From Pempheris klunzingeri (Eukaryota; Chordata; Actinopteri; Acropomatiformes; Pempheridae): a DNA stretch of 64,000 nt. The translations under genes and the position numbers were made by a program. The stretch spans positions 13,264,001 to 13,328,000 of the forward strand of contig NC_092022.1 of assembly GCF_042242105.1 (NCBI RefSeq). The letters are read 5' to 3'. Shown here piece by piece: positions 37,675-51,133 of this stretch. The notes below the pieces were generated by a model. That model made no database searches. It had not been told where the DNA came from and saw nothing but the letters and a program-made list of their open reading frames with translations. Within the stretch, counting starts at the first letter, position 1. Every line of letters starts with the position of its first letter.

Positions 37675-38610
37675 AGTGAGCCACCTACCAAGAAGAAATA
37701 TAAACACTGAATTCTTTGTACAACTGATCACATATATGTGGTAAAGTTGAGGCTTTTTGAGTGCATACTGCCATTGAAAGGAACAATGAAAAGTCATGAA
37801 GGTTGGCATAGAGTGCAAATTCATTCTTGCTGGAAGGATGAATGTGCAAATATTGTGAGGTTATCAGGATATATGCTTGTTTGGAGATGTAAGATCTAAA
37901 CCAGTGATTTGGCTCTAGGTAACAGGGTCGCTAAAAGTTTCATGCTGACTTAGTTTATGTTATGCTGTACCACCTATATAACTATAATCTTTAATGAATG
38001 GAATTATCAACATTGCGTAATCTCTGAAATACTAATCAAATGTCTTACAGCGATGTCTGTCTAATTTCCGACCTAATACAAACACTGATTGTTGATGGAT
38101 ATCAGTGGTTCATCAGCTGATTTCTGTATGTAAAAACTGATGCGATGCAACCCATCCTTTCTGTTTTAGTCCAATCAGTTATCCAAAGTTAACTGGGACA
38201 TCTCAGACAAAAAGACTTGTGGACTCAAGTGATGGGTTCCACTCCAGGGCACTTATCTAGAGTGTTCCTAATTTCATTTCCACATGGGCAGTAACAACTA
38301 GTCATGTGATGTGCTATTTGAACACTGCACTCTTTCACCACTTCTCCCCTTGAATGTAAGCATTCACTACCTTACTGCTACTGTTCATTGATTGGATGTT
38401 AATGTCCTCATTTCCCTTTCAGAAGTGAACTCTGACGAATGAAGCCAGTGTTAGGTGTCACTATGTGTTGTATCACTTTTGATGTTGTAAGAGTAGAAAC
38501 TACTGGCTTCCTTTAGCTCCACTGTAACATATTGTAACCAAGATCTAGAAGTGCTTTTGATATCCTGTTCTCTATAGATTGCAAATTAATAAATGGTCCT
38601 CCTCTTATTT
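37675..38610 (+). other. pnpla1: PNPLA1-like 3' UTR
   Basis: Noncoding sequence after the stop, with AATAAA at 38588-38593 followed by a T/GT-rich stretch, a convincing end for a UTR of about 0.93 kb. Confidence 0.6.
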
Positions 38611-38726
38611 GTTTTGTACAGTGTATTTTTATTATAGTAAGCTATGTTTTGCTGTTGGCATAGTTATCGTGTGTGTAGGAGTGTGTGTGTAAGGGGGAAT
38701 ATCTGTATTGCTATATCATAAAATAC

Positions 38727-38740
38727 CCACAAGATGGAGC
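38727..38740 (+). promoter_or_regulatory. CTCF-like motif
   Basis: CCACAAGATGGAGC resembles the CTCF core CCASYAGRKGGCRSY with A in place of the pyrimidine at the fifth base and A in GGC. By-eye match, just beyond the PNPLA1-like gene. Confidence 0.3.
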
Positions 38741-40196
38741 ATTGAGCGTAAGGGTGGAGCACAGTACAGCGGTGTTGACTGGGCATTTTACAAGTGATAT
38801 TATAATGGCTACAAGATCTCCCAGTCAAAGCTGGCCTGGAGAGTACACATTAAATATTAAAAACAATCTGTCTTCGTACTCCTTGAACAGAAGAAGTCTC
38901 AATCAAAACTTTAGTCTGGTGATTTGGATTAGACTTTTTACCTGTACCAGATTTGTTAACAGTACCTGCTGTCTCCACCTATTGCAGAATACTTTTCAGA
39001 TTAATGAACCACTTGAAAAGAACATGAAAACAATAATGTTCTATTTCAAGATGATGAATTATAAAACTAGAAGTGCCACTCAAGTTTCGAATCCCGTTAT
39101 TAGTTGAGGGCTTCATTAGCTGATAGATGAAAGTGAATTTAAATGCGTTCTATTATTCATATATTTTATCAGTCCATCTGTTGACCAAAATCCCACCACA
39201 TTCACACTTTTAAAAATGTATTTACTTTAAAGGATTTCTGTGTCTTTATTTCAGACAGGAAATAAAGGAAGGATACAGATGCAACACAGCTCCTCAGTCA
39301 GGTTTGAACTGCAGGTCATGGTTGTTGACTTAACCCTTAATTTACACCACGCACAGTAAACATTTGATCAGGTAATCCACCTTTCACACTTGCTTGAATG
39401 ATAACATGTGCTGTCACAGAGCCGGAAGAGAGCATTTGATCTCTGTGCTCAATGTCCTTTTCCTACAGATGGCCTGTTACCTGCAGAGAGATCCTCTTAT
39501 ATAATGAGTGTGGATGTAACATACGGATAACACACACACACACACACACACACATCTGCTGCTGTCCTACACCAGCCACTGATCCAGCCAGTCAGCTGGC
39601 AACCAGCTGGCTTTGTAAAGACAGAGAGGAGACACAGTGTGGTATCTGTACAACTGATACATGCAGGGTATCAAACATTCAGGATATGTAGAAAAAGAGA
39701 AGATTCTGTTAATTAAAAAACAAAAAAATGCATGTTTAATCTCTGCTCCCCTCTTCCTGGACTATCAGAGGCCATGAAAATTTGATTTGAGGAAATGATG
39801 GACATGGCTAAAATTAGAGCACAAGCTGCACAAGCTGGTCTCTGTCTCTTTGGTGATGATACCTCTGAAAGTACATGGCCTTTTCACTAATCCCCCTGGC
39901 AACAGGGTGAACAGAGCGTATTTAGGTGATGTGACGGCATATGAGCCGACTGACATTTGTTTGTGGGTATTTGTTGTAATTTTTTTACTCTGATAAAAAA
40001 GGTCTGGGTTGCTTTATGTGTGAGGGAGAGCAAAGGAGAGACAGACGGGGAGGTTGACTGATAAAGTGTTGCTTCTGATCAGTGGAGATGGAGAGCAGAG
40101 GAGAGATGAGTATGAACTTTGAGGTCATGAGGAGGGTTTATGAACTTTACCCGCTTGACATGCAGAACTGTCTCCATCATAACACTCACACATATA

Positions 40197-40898
40197 CACT
40201 ACTCACAAAAAGTTAGGGATATTCGACTTTCAGGTGAAATATATGGAAAATGTAAAAAGTGAATGCTACAGTAATATTATATCATGAAAGTAGGCCATTT
40301 AAATAGAAGCATGCAATGGCAATTTTATTCATCTTAAACAATTTATTGAAAGAAAATCTAACAACAGTGGTGGGTATACCACCAACAATTTTCAGTGTCT
40401 CAATAAATTGGGATGTGGCCAAAGGACGTCCACTCCTCTCCTTTCTGTGACTCTTCCAGTCTCTGTATCACTGTGACAACCTCCTGATGACACTCTGTGA
40501 CCCTCTAAGCTCAGTGAATACCTGCGTCTGAGGACTTCCTGTTTGAAGCCTTGCAATGGCGAGGTGCTGTTGATCAATTGTTAGGTGTCGTCTTGGTCTC
40601 ATGATGTCAGAATGTGAACAGCACGATGAGGAGGACTGTTTAAATACCAGTTCTAACTGAAGCAGGAAATGTATTAGTCGATTCATGGATCAAACCTGTT
40701 GTGAATTTTGCTGTTAAGCTTCTTGTTAGAGAACAGAAACTTGTGCAAAAAGAACTGAAACACTGAACAGTTGGACATGCGCATTCAAAAGTTTAGAGAA
40801 GGTCACATTAAGTTCACCTGGAAAGTTTAGAATGCATTTTAGGTTCATCCTGAAATTTCACCTGAAAGCCGAATATCCCTAACTTTTTGTGAGTAGTG
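40197..40898 (-). mobile_element. Internally deleted Tc1-like element
   Basis: About 0.70 kb, flanked by TA (40195-40196 and 40899-40900). Near-perfect terminal inverted repeats of about 44 bp begin CACTACTCACAAAAAGTTAG and end with the complement CTAACTTTTTGTGAGTAGTG. Minus-strand text at about 40390-40610 resembles the N-terminal HTH part of a Tc1 transposase (LTIDQQHLAIARLQTG, GSQSVIRRL). The catalytic domain is missing, so the copy is non-autonomous. Confidence 0.88.
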
Positions 40899-41960
40899 TA
40901 TGACTAGACCATCAAGGAAGTGCAATACAGAACCAATTGCTCCCTGAATAAGATTTTGTAGTGGGTGTATGTATGCTTGCTTTTTTTAAAATAAAATCTT
41001 GTGCTGTCTGATCATAAATGCCTCAGGATGTTGAGGAGAGGAACAAAAAGAAGTCAGGTGATGAAGATGGTGTTTATGTCTGATAGAGGACTATTTCAAT
41101 ATGAGTCAGAGTTTGAAAAGAGAAAAAAAAGAGAAAGAAGGGAATTCGAAAATAGCACAAAAGCAGCAAGACCATAAGACCTAATCATATGGCAAACAGA
41201 CAATGTGAATGGGTGCTTTAGATAGAAACACTATATGAATGGAGTCCATTCACGAGCTAACATGCAAGTCTAACAAATTACAGTCAAGTAAAAGTCTGAA
41301 TAAATGCTCATATATGCTTTGGCCTTCGCACTCACCCAATCTTACCTGATGAATCATCTGTGGGGGATTTCATCATTTAAGAAAGTTCTCTCCACCAACA
41401 TCATCAAAACACTAAGTGAGGGAACATTATTTGGAAGAATGGTGTCTTTGTCTACATACACATGCCTGTTCTACCATGATATGTGTGCATAAATGCAAGC
41501 TTGTGTTTGTGTACAGCCACTGATTTACACTTGAGAGGGCTTACAGAGTATTACAGATATGTGCTTCATACTGTATAAACCCTTACTTATGGTATTAGCT
41601 CAGTGTGAGTCAGGCTAAGTGTGTCAGTCCCTGTGTGATGTAGCCATCAGTCAGAGTGAGTGACTGTAGTATGTTTCCTCCATCATCTGACTGCTGAAGA
41701 AAAGTCTTTTAACTCTCACAGTCACAATATGAACATGTCATCTCAACAAATTGTGAAAAATTAAAAAAAAAAAAAAATTCTTAAGATGCCCAGGCCTTAT
41801 GTGTCCAACTATCACTCTGTGTTTGTTTGTCTGTCTTGAAGATAGGTAATCTGTGGGATCTGGAAGAGATAATTTAGATTAATTCTGTCCACTCAATCAG
41901 CAGACAGATGTTGCCAGGTTTCACTAGGGAGCACAACTTGTTGTAATGAATGAATGTGTT

Positions 41961-41964
<4 letters not shown>

Positions 41965-42002
<38 letters not shown>
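41965..42002. repeat. (GT)n microsatellite
   Basis: A pure GT run of about 38 bp in the gene-poor interval. Confidence 0.95.
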
Positions 42003-42004
<2 letters not shown>

Positions 42005-45000
42005 TCCTTGGATCTTTTAGACCCTCAGGATGACCCTGTGATCCAACTAAGTAATAAACAGCAACAGATTAACAGTTTTCTGTTTCTAATCATTTCCTCC
42101 TCCTCTTCCTTCTCCTCCTCCTTCGTCGTCCAAAATTAGACCCCAGTTGGTGAGATGAACAAATGCGGTCTTGATGATGACGCCTGGCACTAAGGAACAT
42201 CTATTCCTTGTAAAACAGGTTTCATTCTTCACATCTTCACCTCTCACCTCTCTTGACATTTCATCACTTCATCTAATCACCACTTTAATTTAGAAGGCAT
42301 TTCCTCGTGTGCAGCAGTGTAACGCCCATACGTTCAGCATTAAATGTCTATATGCAGATCTTTGTGTCTTAAATAGTCAATGATTCTATTTTTGTGCATA
42401 TTGAACAACGTAATCAATTAAATGAACATGCTATCGGCAATAAATTCCCTGATCATATCTGTTGAAAACCAAACCAACCAAACCAAAATAAGTGAGTAAC
42501 CAATTTAACTCTGTTGGAAGTTGGATGTTTTCAGTCCTGTCTCACCAGGAAGAAAAACAGTTCTCAATATTATATAAAATAATGAATAATTGTAGCATTG
42601 TAAAACAGTTTTTTTTTTTTTTTTTTATAAATTATGACTAACTCTTGTTCACAGTCATACTTTATCTCTGAAGCAGAGATGACAACAAATCATGAGAAAA
42701 AAGAGACAAGGATTAGTAATACCACCTCAGAGAAAACCACTTTATTGTATCTCGGCTGCAATGAAACACAGTTTTAGTCTGACTTGGCCTCATGAAAAGA
42801 AAGTTAAACCATTACTGTCATTCTCTCATGACTGGCAGAGGAATGCGTGCCGTGTGAAAACTGTTCCAGTGCACAGTTGAGACGATTGTATCCCAGCTTG
42901 TTTTTTTGTTTGTAACCTTGTTTATCCAGGGTACTGATGTAGTGATGTTCTCTTTTTCCAAAGTGCTGTAACAAATGTAGGCTATTCAATCACACAATTG
43001 CACACATTCATACCCAGCACAACCACAGCCTCCTTGTTGGCCTCAGATGCTGCAGTTTAGCATTTGTGGGTTAAGGGCATCTCAGTGCTAGCAGTCGAAT
43101 ACAAAATCTTCGTGTTAAGATTTTTGTGCGAAAACAATAAATAACTAAATGAAAAGCAATTGTTTTGTTCACTGGGCCATTAAAATCCAGGTCTTTCCTA
43201 TACTGCCTGTGTGTTCTCTATGACAGTAGGCTATTATCACCAGACGCTGTTAATTATAGATGAAGATGCACACGCACATACACACACACACGCAGCATGA
43301 CGCCCAGAGGAGGGAGGACCTCTGTTGTACAGAAATAAACTGTGTGTCAGTTCTTTCCTCTATGTCATTCAAACTCTCTCTCCATCCTATGCCTATTGTG
43401 CCCTCCTCCGTCTGTTTTCTCACTCGTTCCCATATCTCTCACTCTGGTGTGGAACTTTCCATCAAAGCATCTCGTTAATGATGGAGCACTCTCATGCATC
43501 TTTAAGCACTTGACAGGGATCTTCCACTGTGTAGTTTCAGCCTAGAGATCACACAAACTCACACTCATGTACACCTTTTGAAAAAGTCAACAATGTCATT
43601 TAGTTCATCTGCATTTAAATAAGAAAATGGGGAAAGGGCAATGGAGGGCAAGAAAAAATCTGTTCTTATGTAATGTGTAAATGTGGGAAAGTGTATTGTT
43701 GTGTATATCAGTTTATGTGCATATGGGCCTTTGCAACCCCAAACAATGTAATCTTATGTCATCCAAGCAGATTTACTTCAGACACTGCATGCAAAAGATA
43801 ACACTCCTGCTGTCACCTACACAAACAGGATCATGAGTGTTTGGGCAAAATAAGCCTGGAATCGTCCTGAACCAGTCACACAAAATCTTTGCACCTGTTC
43901 CAGTGTATGACCCACACTTCTGTGGCTGGCTGCTGCTCTCAATCTTATTATCTGTTTAAATTCAATGTATTCCTCTTTTAGAGATACATGTGGGAGTGCT
44001 GCGTGTATATATAGCACAGTGGAAGATATAGCATATGCATGTATATATATGTATATATGTATATGTATGTGAGGTCCCCTTGAAGTTAAGTGACAATCTT
44101 TAATCCAAACAAATTTTGTATCATGGAGTTTACAGTATGTTGCCTGAAACCCTCCAAAACAAACAGATAAAACCAGATTATAGACTGATTATAAATGTAT
44201 TTATTGCAGATTATAAATTTTTGCAGGATTACTTTGGGGAACAATTTTGAGGTGAGAGTGAGAGAACTCTACGTCTTTACAGAAAACAACACACCAGATC
44301 TATAATTTTTGTATGAATTTGTAATTTCAGATATAATTATATATTTTATGCCTTATTTATTTATACAACACATATGGAAAGTAATTGGGAAGTATCTCTT
44401 ACTGACTCTGGGTAATCCTTTGGATTTTATTACCGATTACAATTTTGATGAGGTATCCTGTGGCTGTAATGGAATACAATTTTAGTGACCTACCCATCCT
44501 TTCTAAGTTTGTAGTCTAGTTTAAGTACCATGATAATATGACACACACACACACACACAAACAAGCACACACATTCATACATTCAAGATTAATATTAAAA
44601 GCTATTTCAGTCCTCAGTGATATGTTGTGATATCTGGATTTAACATTTCACGTGGGTATGCACTTTTCAAATTTGAGTTTGAATCCATGGAACAGATGTG
44701 GTTCAGCAGTGTTTGTCAAAATTCAGCTGTTTAGTGCAAGCTTAGAGACCTGGATCATCATCACAGATGAATACCCTTTCTTGGAAGAAGGCCCTGTCTA
44801 AATCTGTTAAATTGTTTTAGTAAGGTTTGACAGTAACAGTAAGAATTAAAGAAGTCCTTGGATAAAAGATTACATGGTGTGCATTGATGAAGATATTGTG
44901 TGTTTTGAATGAGGAGGGGCAGAGGTTGGAGCAGTATTAAACCTGGGTGAACTCCAGAGTAAGACAGGCGTCTTCATATTTTGAGTTTGATTTTATGTTT

Positions 45001-46989
45001 GCTTGATGAGCAGTGTCATGTGTTTCGCCCTGTCTGTCTTCCCTTTCCATTCAGCATCACAGCATTGCAATGCTGAAATGTTAAATCCTTGTTTCTTCCT
45101 AAATTAATCAGATTCATCCATTACTGTGCTCAAATAAAACTACAAATACATTCCACTAACCTTTGACTACACAACAGTCGACATAACATGTGAAATTGCC
45201 TTCAGCATTCACACACTCTCCTTTGCCCATGCTGATGAACACTATTAACACTGACATTGAATTTGCTTATAATGTTTTAATGAATACACTCTGTTACTGT
45301 GGCATGTTGTCTCTGGAGGCAGAGTCTCTGGAGAGCAATGTCACATCAACTCTCTACTATTACTGACAGACAAAAAGACTGTATAATGTTGTAAAAGTAT
45401 AATGCTGAGTGAACAGTGTGTCTCAACTCAGACACTTACAAGTTCAATTATTATACGAGTTCCTTAGTTAAGGGAAAAGGGGAGTACTTGTAAGAGAGGT
45501 CTTTTTCTTCTTGTACTACATATTACACAAATTACAGCTGCTGCATCACATTAGCCCACCAGTTAATGTATGTGTGCGAACATACTGATCTATGTGTGTG
45601 CCAAAGATCTATTTCAATTCTAGCCTATTTCCGTACCTGCTTGTAACCTATCTATGTGTCTGACAGTCCATTAGCAGAGACCAGGTAGCGTGTGAACTCT
45701 GTTCTAATCTCCTCCAATGTGTCATTCATCCCCCCTTTCTCTCTTTTCAGTGGCAGCTCTGTTTTCACTCTTTGCCCTTGGATGTCCCTCATTTCCTATG
45801 TGCTTGTAGTAATAATATGGGTCATACTTCCATTATGGCCATTTGTAGTTTGAGGTTCCTGTTCTTAGGTTATCATGGAGCAAATGCAGCCAATTTGCGG
45901 AGCAAGAGCCTGTCGAGTAAAGCTCGTCTACTCTCTTTCTGAGAGTCTGAAATGTTGGAAACACTGTGTTTGTGTTATTGTTCTCAACCCTGCATAATAA
46001 CACAACAGTTGTGATGTGACACAGAATTAAATTCAGCTCTAAAGTTGCCTGTGAGTACATCTTAATCTGCATTGCTAATTAGACATTTCTTGCGAATCAA
46101 AAGTTGTTGTGATACTTTTATTGTATATCACCAAAGACACTGTACTGTAAATCTAATCTACATATCAAAGACATACCACCACCTCTCATTTCTCAAGAAT
46201 ATGCTCACGTTTACACCATCTTCTCTGTTTAGGTTTAGGTTTCTTTATGTCTATGTAAATTTTTTCTGGTTTACATACAGTATGTTATTTAGGCATTAAT
46301 TTATGATACATCCATAGATCGTCACTGTAAGATTTCTAGAATTTGTAAATATTTGGCTGATTAAAGCTACACATAAAAATGAACAATCTGAATATGTTAT
46401 TTACAGTGATCAGTTATTTTGTCATCTTGTTGGTGTGTCAAAAATACAGAAAAAAGACCCTTGCAGTCGTCAGATACTATCTTATTAGTGCCCTGATTAC
46501 TATTCTCTGAAAACTGTGCCAGACACACAAACTGTGTCGTCCACTTTTCCCACCAGCAAACTATTATGAATATGCATAACACAATTTCTTTTGTTATTTA
46601 GTACACAGAAATCCAACACACTTTTTAGACCATAAAAAGTTTGTTGCATCACACTTGAAGGAAGCAAATGTTTATTTTTAGGATCCCTTTGATAACTGTA
46701 AGATATAGTTTTATATGATAAATAAAATGGGGAAATTATGTTCCTTTACAGTTTGTTGCTTCAAGTATTTACTGAATCCACTTATTTAACTTACAGGAGT
46801 TTTTTCTCGGCCTGAGACGAGGTGTTCAGGTGAGTCCAGAGAGAAGGGTATCAGGTGTAGCTGGCTAACATTAATAGCTAGCAGACTACTCCATGTCAAC
46901 CAGAGACTGGCATCCTGTTGTTGTTTGGAAGACTTCCAGTTATACGGTCGCTGCACTGCCACACATGCCTTGTTGATGTGACCTCCATC

Positions 46990-46991
<2 letters not shown>

Positions 46992-47041
<50 letters not shown>
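46992..47041. repeat. (GT)n microsatellite
   Basis: A pure GT run of about 50 bp in the gene-poor interval. Confidence 0.95.
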
Positions 47042-47042
<1 letters not shown>

Positions 47043-48495
47043 CACTAGCATTACAGTGAAAGCAGAGACAGGTTACTGAAAGTAATGGCGAAATCTTCCC
47101 TGAAGGGGGACACCGATGGAGATAAGGAGAAAATAGATGCACTACCTCCTTCTATCTCACAAAAACATAAACACAAACATATGCATGTACACACAAACAC
47201 ACACCTTTCTTTAAACACATCAGGGCACATAAAACATGAGAAGACATGATTTAAATTCCAAGAATATATTGCATTCATTACAGTAAATTTTATACTGAAA
47301 TGTTATTATAGATACAAATACATATACAGTGTAATGGTCATGTTAGCGTATAAACTCTGGCTTGCTGTAGCCATGACGATGCATGTAATGACTTTGAGCC
47401 GGTCTACGTCTGAACTCATTGTACAACAGTGACTTGACAGATGATCGACTGACTATATCATAACATCATCACTGACATCACCATAATCATCATAACCATG
47501 AAGCTGACTGTCAAACACACAGAAAACACCCATAAAACATACCACCAGTATATTACACTGATACAGTATAATTTACAATTACTCCTCTAAAATAAGACAG
47601 ATCATGGGACATTTTGGCCTATAACAACCCCTGGCCATGTAACAGTTCCCTTTATTCCCTAAATTCAGCAATTATCTTTGGCTTCTTCCTTCTCTCTTTT
47701 CTTCTCTGTGTTTCCTCATAATTTCTCTGTCATGGTATCATTGAAAGGTTTATTTCCTTCCATTAAGACGTCCATGCATTGACAAAAATGATGATGCTTA
47801 TAACATGAAATCCAAACTTCTGAAGGATAGTATCTACCTCATAAACAGATAGGATCCACTATACTTTGGATATGTTAAACTGTATTTCAGGTCAGAATGC
47901 ATTTCTTTGTTTGAAATTAACTCTCACAAACAAATGCTAGAATGAAGAGAGGTTACAACTTCTACATCTTCAACCAAGCTGAAATCAAAAATACTGAGCA
48001 TATATGGATGATAAACATAGGTATTACAGTAAGATTATGTATGGCAAATTCAACAGTATCCCAACATTACATAATTTAAGGCACTCCATTATAATACATA
48101 GTGTGGAGTCAGTTAGACCGCTAACAATAGTGGAGGATTCTTACCCACGCTACTCATTGAAGAGAATGAATAAATACAATAGAACTGTGATACATTTTTA
48201 AATAAATAAATACAGCAGATCTATGACCTAGAAACTATACACAAGTTACTCATTCACGACACGTACAGGAAAACTGTGATTGGGAATTTTTTTGTTTTTG
48301 TTTATGTGGTTCTTTTTACAAGCTTTTGCTTTTATTTGTGTAGAATTGGCCATCATTCCTATCAGTTATGATTTTGCACATTTATCTGCAGTCTGCTGCA
48401 GGATCTATTGGTTGCCTCAAGCAACATTTTTTGAAGAAGAAAAAAGGCCCAAATGTCCAATACAAAATCTTTGGTAAAAGGTTTTGGTTGCTAAC

Positions 48496-48497
<2 letters not shown>

Positions 48498-48546
<49 letters not shown>
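48498..48546. repeat. (CA)n microsatellite
   Basis: A CA run of about 48 bp, about 0.7 kb beyond the KCNA10 stop codon. Confidence 0.95.
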
Positions 48547-48547
<1 letters not shown>

Positions 48548-49235
48548 GACGTACATCTGATGGTGTATCACCTCTTCTAGCAGCAGAATCATAGGTCATT
48601 CCTATAAACTAAACTGAGAAGTAGTTCTGCAATACAGTTTACAGTCACAATCATTTAAGGTTTAGGTTACATTTTAGGTTGCACATTTTAGCTTTCATTA
48701 AATATGTCCTATGGCCCAAGATGACACTGTCTTAAGGTTGTGGTCAAAACTCTCAACAGTGAAGCTGGTGTGCAAAATGCTATAAGCAACAGGATCAATG
48801 GCCAAGACAATGAAAATAATACCAAAAACATGAAAAATCCACACATACTGCTGAAAATTATGAAAATTAAGGATTTTTTTTCTGTTTCTGTAATGTAAGA
48901 GTCCTAACACAAAGTAAACTTGAAATAGATTGACATAAAATCCTGAACATGAACATAATAAATTCTTCCGCTTGTCTGTTATTTTAAGTGTCATTGTTAC
49001 ATCTCAGACACAAAAGAGGTAAGTACAGTACATCCTGTATATCTTTATAAAACACATTTTTCAGTTGGTACAAACATTTTATCTCAGTGATCCCATTAGA
49101 CCATTAATTGATGGAAATCATAACAGTTAATGTCCCCCATATTCTCCTCTTCTTTAATATGTCTTTCCTGCTTTGTGGCAAAGTCTCTCCTCCAAAAATT
49201 GTGTCCTTCCACATTTATTTCCCTTTGTCACTCTG

Positions 49236-50954
49236 CTAGATTCCATTGGCTTTATTGAGCGAGGTGTTGCTACCCTGTTTGGTAATTGAATCAGCCTTCA
49301 TGGCTTGTTCAACGGCATCTGCCAAAGGTAGCTTGTCCTCTGCTTCCGTCTCTCTATGGTAGAAGTAGTTGAAATTGGAAACAATGACAGGAACAGGCAA
49401 AGCAATGGTCAGTACACCTGCGATGGCACACAAAGTGCCGACCATTTTACCCCCCATGGTTATGGGACACATGTCCCCGTAGCCTACGGTGGTCATAGTA
49501 ACCACAGCCCACCAGAAGCCATCAGGTATGCTGACAAACTGTGTGTTAGGCTCATCTACCTCAGCAAAGTAGATAGCACTGGAGAAGAGGATGACTCCAA
49601 TGAAGAGGAAGAAGATGAGCAAGCCAAGCTCACGCATACTGGCCTTCAGAGTCTGTCCCAGGATCTGCAACCCCTTCGAGTGACGTGAGAGTTTAAATAT
49701 ACGAAACACCCTGACCAGACGGATGATACGTAGAATGGCCAAAGACATGTTCTGTCCTGAGCTCTCTTGTGGCGTTGTGACCAATTCTGTAACAACAGTA
49801 ACAAAATAAGGGATGATGGATATAATGTCAATCATGTTCATGAGGTTGTGGAAAAATTCCTTTTTGCTTGGACACACCAAAAATCTCACACACAGTTCAA
49901 AGAAGAACCAAGCAATGCAGGCAGTCTCAATGATGAAGAAGGGATCAGAGAAAGTTGTGGGCTTTACACCAGATGGAGCCACAGAAGTGTAAACACTAGA
50001 TCCATTGAAAGGCTGTATCACTGTGGGCACAATTGGGTCAGTGTCATCTCTGAATTCTGGCAGCGTTTCCATGCAGAAAATAATGATTGATATGACAATG
50101 ACAAAAACAGACACCAGTGCTACACCTCGGGCTGCATTTGAGCTCTCTGGGTACTCAAACAGTAGCCAGAATTGCCTGTACACATCATTATCAGGTAGAG
50201 GGATCTCAACCTCCTTTATGAATCCTTCATCTTCTCTGAACTGCTCCATGGCCTCGCTTCCAAGCTCATAGAACAAAATTTCATCTGCAAACACATCCAG
50301 AGGAACGTTGGCTGGACGCCTGATCTTACCCCCTGACTGGTAGTAATACAAGATCCCGTCAAAGCTGGGTCGGTTCCGATCAAAGAAGTATTCGTTCCTC
50401 ATTGGGTCAAAGTAGTCCATCCTCTTCAAAGGATCTCCTAACAGTGTCTCAGGAAACTGGTCCAACGTTTTGAGCTGTGTCTCAAATCGAAGACCGGCGA
50501 TATTGATGATGACTTTCTGGTCTCCATCATCCAGCCCGCGTTTATCTACAAACAGATCCTCACAGCACTCTTTAGCAAGCCGGCTGAAGATGGTCTCACT
50601 CTCCTTGGTGCCTTCACTGCTTAGCAGCAATTTCCAGTTGGATATCATACTAGCGCAGCTGCTGCGCCCCTGTCTGCGGGGAGTTGGCATGGTCGGGGAC
50701 TGTGGTACTGCTAGTGTCTGTGGAGTGGGCGAGCTTGAGGTGGATTCCCATATGCAGGAGGGCATATGACTGTGGTGGGAGATGGGTGTAGATGGAAGGG
50801 GCGCTCTCAGAAGGTAGTTGCTGCCTGGGCTGTTGTGCTCTGACGGTATGTCCACCGTGAGAGCTGTGGTCTCATCAGCGTAGGTGTCCACCTCATCTTC
50901 AAGGCTGCCATCTATGTCACCTAGGCTCTCAAAGTCTACCAGGGCCACCTCCAT
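49236..50954 (-). CDS. kcna10: KCNA10 (Kv1.8), Shaker-type voltage-gated potassium channel subunit
   Basis: This plasma-membrane subunit forms tetrameric K+ channels; in mammals Kv1.8 is prominent in vestibular hair cells. The coding region is one intronless exon of 572 residues, as is usual for Kv1 genes. Domains by residue: T1 tetramerisation about 147-243 ([14 protein letters not shown]); S1 277-297; S2 338-360; S3 370-392; S4 405-428 with Arg every third residue ([20 protein letters not shown]); S5 441-465; pore helix and filter TVGYGD at 489-494; S6 503-527 with the PVP kink at 520-522. An S1-S2 loop glycosylation site is at Asn317. KCNA10 is chosen over other Kv1 members because of the N-terminus MEVALVDF, the block [20 protein letters not shown] and the C-terminal SLNKANG, all close to human KCNA10. 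The N-terminus is about 60 residues longer than human. The start is the first ATG of the conserved MEVALV. No PDZ-type TDV ending is present. Confidence 0.95.
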   Translation of the reverse strand: MEVALVDFESLGDIDGSLEDEVDTYADETTALTVDIPSEHNSPGSNYLLRAPLPSTPISHHSHMPSCIWESTSSSPTPQTLAVPQSPTMPTPRRQGRSSCASMISNWKLLLSSEGTKESETIFSRLAKECCEDLFVDKRGLDDGDQKVIINIAGLRFETQLKTLDQFPETLLGDPLKRMDYFDPMRNEYFFDRNRPSFDGILYYYQSGGKIRRPANVPLDVFADEILFYELGSEAMEQFREDEGFIKEVEIPLPDNDVYRQFWLLFEYPESSNAARGVALVSVFVIVISIIIFCMETLPEFRDDTDPIVPTVIQPFNGSSVYTSVAPSGVKPTTFSDPFFIIETACIAWFFFELCVRFLVCPSKKEFFHNLMNMIDIISIIPYFVTVVTELVTTPQESSGQNMSLAILRIIRLVRVFRIFKLSRHSKGLQILGQTLKASMRELGLLIFFLFIGVILFSSAIYFAEVDEPNTQFVSIPDGFWWAVVTMTTVGYGDMCPITMGGKMVGTLCAIAGVLTIALPVPVIVSNFNYFYHRETEAEDKLPLADAVEQAMKADSITKQGSNTSLNKANGI

Positions 50955-51133
50955 GGCTGCGGTTCAGCCAGTGCAAAGCCCTGGGACCCCAGGATAAGAC
51001 AATGACACACACAAAAAGTGACAAATGGGAGGTTCAGAATCAGCAGCAGCGTATCAGAGCAGCCAGTCTTCAGCAGCACTTACAATAACAGGGCAAATTG
51101 AAAGCCACCTCTATTTTAGATTTCCTCCAACAC
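50955..51133 (-). other. kcna10: KCNA10 5' UTR part of the coding exon
   Basis: On the minus strand an excellent acceptor (long CT-rich tract, then CTCTACAG) ends at 51134, so the coding exon probably begins at 51133 and further noncoding exons lie upstream at higher coordinates. Confidence 0.6.

Larger units (their letters stand above)
38620..49230. other. Gene-poor interval between PNPLA1-like and KCNA10
   Basis: About 10 kb with no supported coding sequence. It holds CA/GT microsatellites (39531-39553, 41965-42002, 46992-47041, 48498-48546), the Tc1-like element at 40197-40898, A/T homopolymer runs (41761, 42610) and a TATATG-rich patch near 44040. The 140-codon ORF at 38685-39107 has no family motif or codon regularity that I can recognise. 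Confidence 0.6.

Noticed and set aside
38685-39107. Plus-strand ORF of 140 codons
   Set aside because: No recognisable domain and no splice or promoter context; treated as chance.
39240-39330. tRNA-like B-box (GGTTTGAACTG) hinting at a SINE
   Set aside because: No matching A box, tail or target-site duplication was found.
49356-50769. Plus-strand ORFs opposite KCNA10
   Set aside because: They are shadows of the strong KCNA10 frame on the minus strand.
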